A stretch of 64,000 nt of DNA, from the NCBI GenBank assembly GCA_013396755.1, contig VWZF01006076.1, positions 62,001-126,000 on the forward strand. Reading direction: 5' to 3'. The position numbers and the translations under genes were made by a program. A model generated the notes under the pieces. The model did not search any database and was not told the origin of the DNA. It saw only the letters and a program-made list of their open reading frames with translations. The DNA is from Sclerurus mexicanus (taxonomy: Eukaryota; Chordata; Aves; Passeriformes; Furnariidae). Below, in pieces: positions 61,290 to 64,000 of the stretch; positions within the stretch are counted from its first letter, which is position 1; each line of letters starts with the position of its first letter.

Positions 61290-61576
61290 CAGAGCGTGCA
61301 CCAGTGGAGTTTATTACAGTGTCATAGCTGGCTTCAGCTCCTGTCATTAATGGATAATCTTGCCGGATCTGCTATAATGCAGTGCCAGCTCAGCAAGCTC
61401 CAAGGAGCTCTTGGGTAAAGTGCTCTCCATTCTGAGACCATCGTCAGCAGCTTATCACTTGATTTATCTTCTATTTCCAGGTGTGGAACTAAAAGTAAAC
61501 TGTCATTGTAAATCACTAATTCAGGCAGAGTGAGTGAACAGAGCACAGTTTGCATATTTCAAGGCCACTTAATTAG
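61290..61576. promoter_or_regulatory. Candidate conserved regulatory block
   Basis: The block contains CATTAATGG (61345-61353) overlapping GGATAATC (61352-61359), an octamer-like TTTGCATA (61549-61556) and CTTAATTAG (61568-61576). It is free of transposable elements and of coding-like structure. This is an inference from motif density and texture only. Confidence 0.28.
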
Positions 61577-62859
61577 ATAAAACAAAAAAAAACATCCCTT
61601 GATCTATAGAAATGTACGATGCAAATCGTTTCTCTTAGTGCTTCAGGTGGGTAAAATGTCCTTTTGAGTCCCGCCTGTCGGCTGCTCATCTTGTTACAAC
61701 AGACTTTTAATTTTGTCCCTGGGACCAGATTGGGAAGAAGCTTTTCTTAAAGCCCAACCCAGTCTGTGTCTCCATCTGGGAAGGAGTCTCCGCCTTCTGC
61801 AGGCACATACACGGCCACTGACACCTCTTAACCCAGCTTTGAACCTGCTAACCATACTTACCTATTTTTTAATTAAAAAAGGCCTTTTGTCCTTGCTAAT
61901 TGTGTAACTGCCATTTTATATCCTAGTAGTCCTGGAAGAGGTTGAACTGTGTCTTCCCTAAAGGTGTTCTCATTTGACTCTTGTTCAAAATCTCCTTCCA
62001 ACTGTAAATTGTGCTTTTAAATGACTACACCTTTTTCTCTACCCACCCCTGAATTCCTTAAAGCTGGAAAACAGAATCATTTACTGGATCATTGGGAATA
62101 ACATTTTCTTGTGGCATGCCATTTGGGGGAAAAAAAAGAGATTCTTGATAAGATCACTGCCTTCAACCCTCCTCTCTTACCACCCCCTTTTCCCTTCGTC
62201 CATTACCCTTTAAGCTCCTGCTGCACAGCTGGATGACTGCACATCCAGCATTTGCATCGTGTCCCTCCCTCAGCTCTTCATCTTGGCAGTATAAATTGCT
62301 CCAGCAACCTCATAATTCTGCTCTGCAGTCATTTTGCTCCGCTAGCTTATGGCAGTGCACAAACCAAACACTCCCTTTCTTTTCATGCAGGGCTGACTCC
62401 TGGTGCACTGATGTCAGAGTAACTCTGGAGCTGAGACGTTTGTGAGGTGCCAGGTGCACCAAAAGGCAGATTAAAAATTAAAGCTGGAAGAGAGAACATC
62501 CCTTTTAAGACACCATCCAATGTTTGTTGGTTTTTTTTTTTTCTTTCAGCACTAGCCCGTTGCTATTTCAACACAAACTTATAAACCAAATACCCGATTA
62601 TAAAAAGAAATATCCCTTAGAAAAATGAGCAAACAAACAATAACATCGTTTTTTACTGGTGGTTTGTATTTTTGGGGGGTTTTATTTGTTTGTTTTGCTT
62701 TTTTTTTGGCAAACTTGTTCTCTAACAGGCTTTTCTATGGTGGCTAAAAGAATTGCATTGTACGTAAGATTTTCTTGTTCAGATCAATTTGCTAAATTTT
62801 CATTTAGTTTCAAAGTGGTTCATTTTGTTGAGGCTTCATTTTGTTCAGACTAGCAACTC
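61577..62859. other. Unique non-coding sequence with T-rich tracts
   Basis: No gene was recognised. T-rich low-complexity runs lie at 62531-62542 and 62650-62710. The AG after the first T-run resembles an acceptor but leads to no recognisable exon. Confidence 0.45.
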
Positions 62860-63130
62860 GAGAGGTTTCCTGTAGCTTAGAGAGATTGCTTTTGAATTGG
62901 TACATTATTCAGCCATGAATTGTTTCTTTAGTATATGAGCAGCTGAGTGGGGCTTTTATTACAAATATGAGTTTGAGTGCAGAACAACTACTATTTTGGC
63001 CAAATAAAGAACATAAAATTAAGCACAGGTCTTCGTCGTATGCTGTGATGCTTTTCCACACTGTGTGCATTGGGTGTTTTTAAGTACTTAGCAAAAACCT
63101 CCCGTAGAGCACGGTAACATGATTGACTGA
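62860..63130. promoter_or_regulatory. Candidate conserved regulatory block
   Basis: This AT-rich, repeat-free stretch has no open frame of note and includes TTCGTCGTA and CCCGTAGAGCACGG with retained CpG. Its texture matches the other candidate elements in the right part of the window. Weakly supported. Confidence 0.2.
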
Positions 63131-64000
63131 ACACAGAATTTTAAAAAAAAATAATACAGTTTAATCTAGAAATTTGGCTATAGTAATAAGAACCGAAACT
63201 GCTTTCCCATTAACTGAAGATGTGAGTACATTTTGGTCTTTGTGATCAGCTCCTAATTAAACAGGTCCTCAGCTGCATTCAGCACCTGATCCTATTGCGA
63301 GGTTCTGAGTGAGCGTAACAGGATTTCTGCAGTCACTGAGGTAATGAGGTGGTGCAGGGTAGCAGAGCAAGTCCAATCCCGGTGTTACGCACCAGCCTTT
63401 TAAAATATGGTTTTCCTCCGAGTTGTTTCTTGTTGTTTACCAGTGTACATGATTGCTTTTACCTGCCTTGAATTAGTTTCCACCTCTAGCCGCAGGAATT
63501 TTTGTCCAATAAAGTTAACTCGGGTAAATGGAAAACAGTAGGAAAGAAATACCTGGATTTTGAAGATGCTGTCTCTGGATTTAGGGAGTTTCTGTAGATG
63601 GAAGATCCTTGTAGTAAATTAGGTGACATTATTTGCTTGGTGTGTGAGGTACACTGGAACACCTTGTGTGTTCCAGCTGCCTTAAGAAACAGATGGAGGA
63701 TCCCATCAGCGCCCCAAATCAGATCTCCTACTGTGTTTTGCTCTAACAGGCTCTACTGGAGCAGGCCCAAAAGAGTTTTCCCAGAATTTAGAGGCGGGAG
63801 GCAGGGTTGGAAAGGCATCCTACTTTCTGCTATGCAGCTGCCCAGGGTTTATTGTAGCACCAAGTCCTGGCTCTTGGCTCTCTGAGGAGATCAGAATCCA
63901 TTCTTGCTCTGATACCGGAGAAAAGAGCTGCTAGTCTTTGCAAAGTGGTCAAAGAAGTTTACTGTCACACAAGAAAATGATTTAGACTTTTTGTTTTAAT
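63131..64000. other. Unique non-coding sequence, no gene seen
   Basis: No exon, mobile element or RNA gene was recognised up to the window edge. The last open frame (95 codons, 63598-63885) shows no domain. Confidence 0.45.

Noticed and set aside
62520..62560. Poly(T) tract ending in TTTCAG as a splice acceptor
   Set aside because: No recognisable exon follows, and T-rich runs of this kind are frequent here.
1..64000. CRISPR arrays, bacterial operons, viral genomes or LTR elements
   Set aside because: No regularly spaced repeats, no prokaryotic gene organisation and no LTR pairs or retroviral domains were seen.

Overview
The window looks like non-coding nuclear DNA from a bird. The main evidence is four fragments of avian-type CR1 retroposon. 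The best has the CR1 reverse transcriptase (RT) FVDD-T box and ends in the diagnostic doubled 8-mer ATTCTATG. Base composition is AT-leaning and CpG-poor apart from one short island, there are no bacterial-style gene arrays, and homopolymer and simple repeats are sparse. A songbird is plausible from the style of the A/C-rich tracts, but that is a weak inference.

I found no protein-coding gene, tRNA, rRNA or recognisable small RNA. The open frames in all six readings are short, overlap each other on both strands and show no recognisable domain, except those inside retroelements. The window therefore reads as intergenic DNA or the inside of a very large intron.

Layout. Positions 1-7736: unique sequence. 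7737-8637: 5'-truncated CR1 (+). 8638-18120: unique, with an A-rich tract near 14.06 kb and a possible regulatory stretch at 16.17-16.46 kb. 18.12-19.11 kb: two minus-strand CR1 pieces, one with an internal deletion. 23.09-24.26 kb: two old MIR-like SINE remnants in opposite orientation. 27.74-28.18 kb: AT-rich candidate regulatory DNA. 32.40-32.85 kb: the only CpG island, followed by an AT-rich stretch with a POU octamer. 36.63-36.86 kb: a CR1 3' tail (+). 37.6-38.9 and 40.69-41.0 kb: AT-rich candidate regulatory DNA. 44.83-45.21 kb: an ancient CR1/L3-type remnant of the kind common in turtles and crocodilians. 48.19-48.69 kb: a decayed antisense LINE-2 RT remnant. 50.6-51.5 kb: a CpG-retaining, TAAT-rich block. 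57.6-64 kb: several more AT-rich candidate regulatory blocks.

Taken together, this resembles a gene desert with regulatory potential: one orphan CpG island that could be the promoter of an unannotated transcript, several blocks that look like conserved non-coding elements, and no avian-type CR1 seen in the right-hand 27 kb. Conservation cannot be measured from one sequence, so the regulatory calls are inferences. I did not recognise any previously undescribed multi-gene system here.
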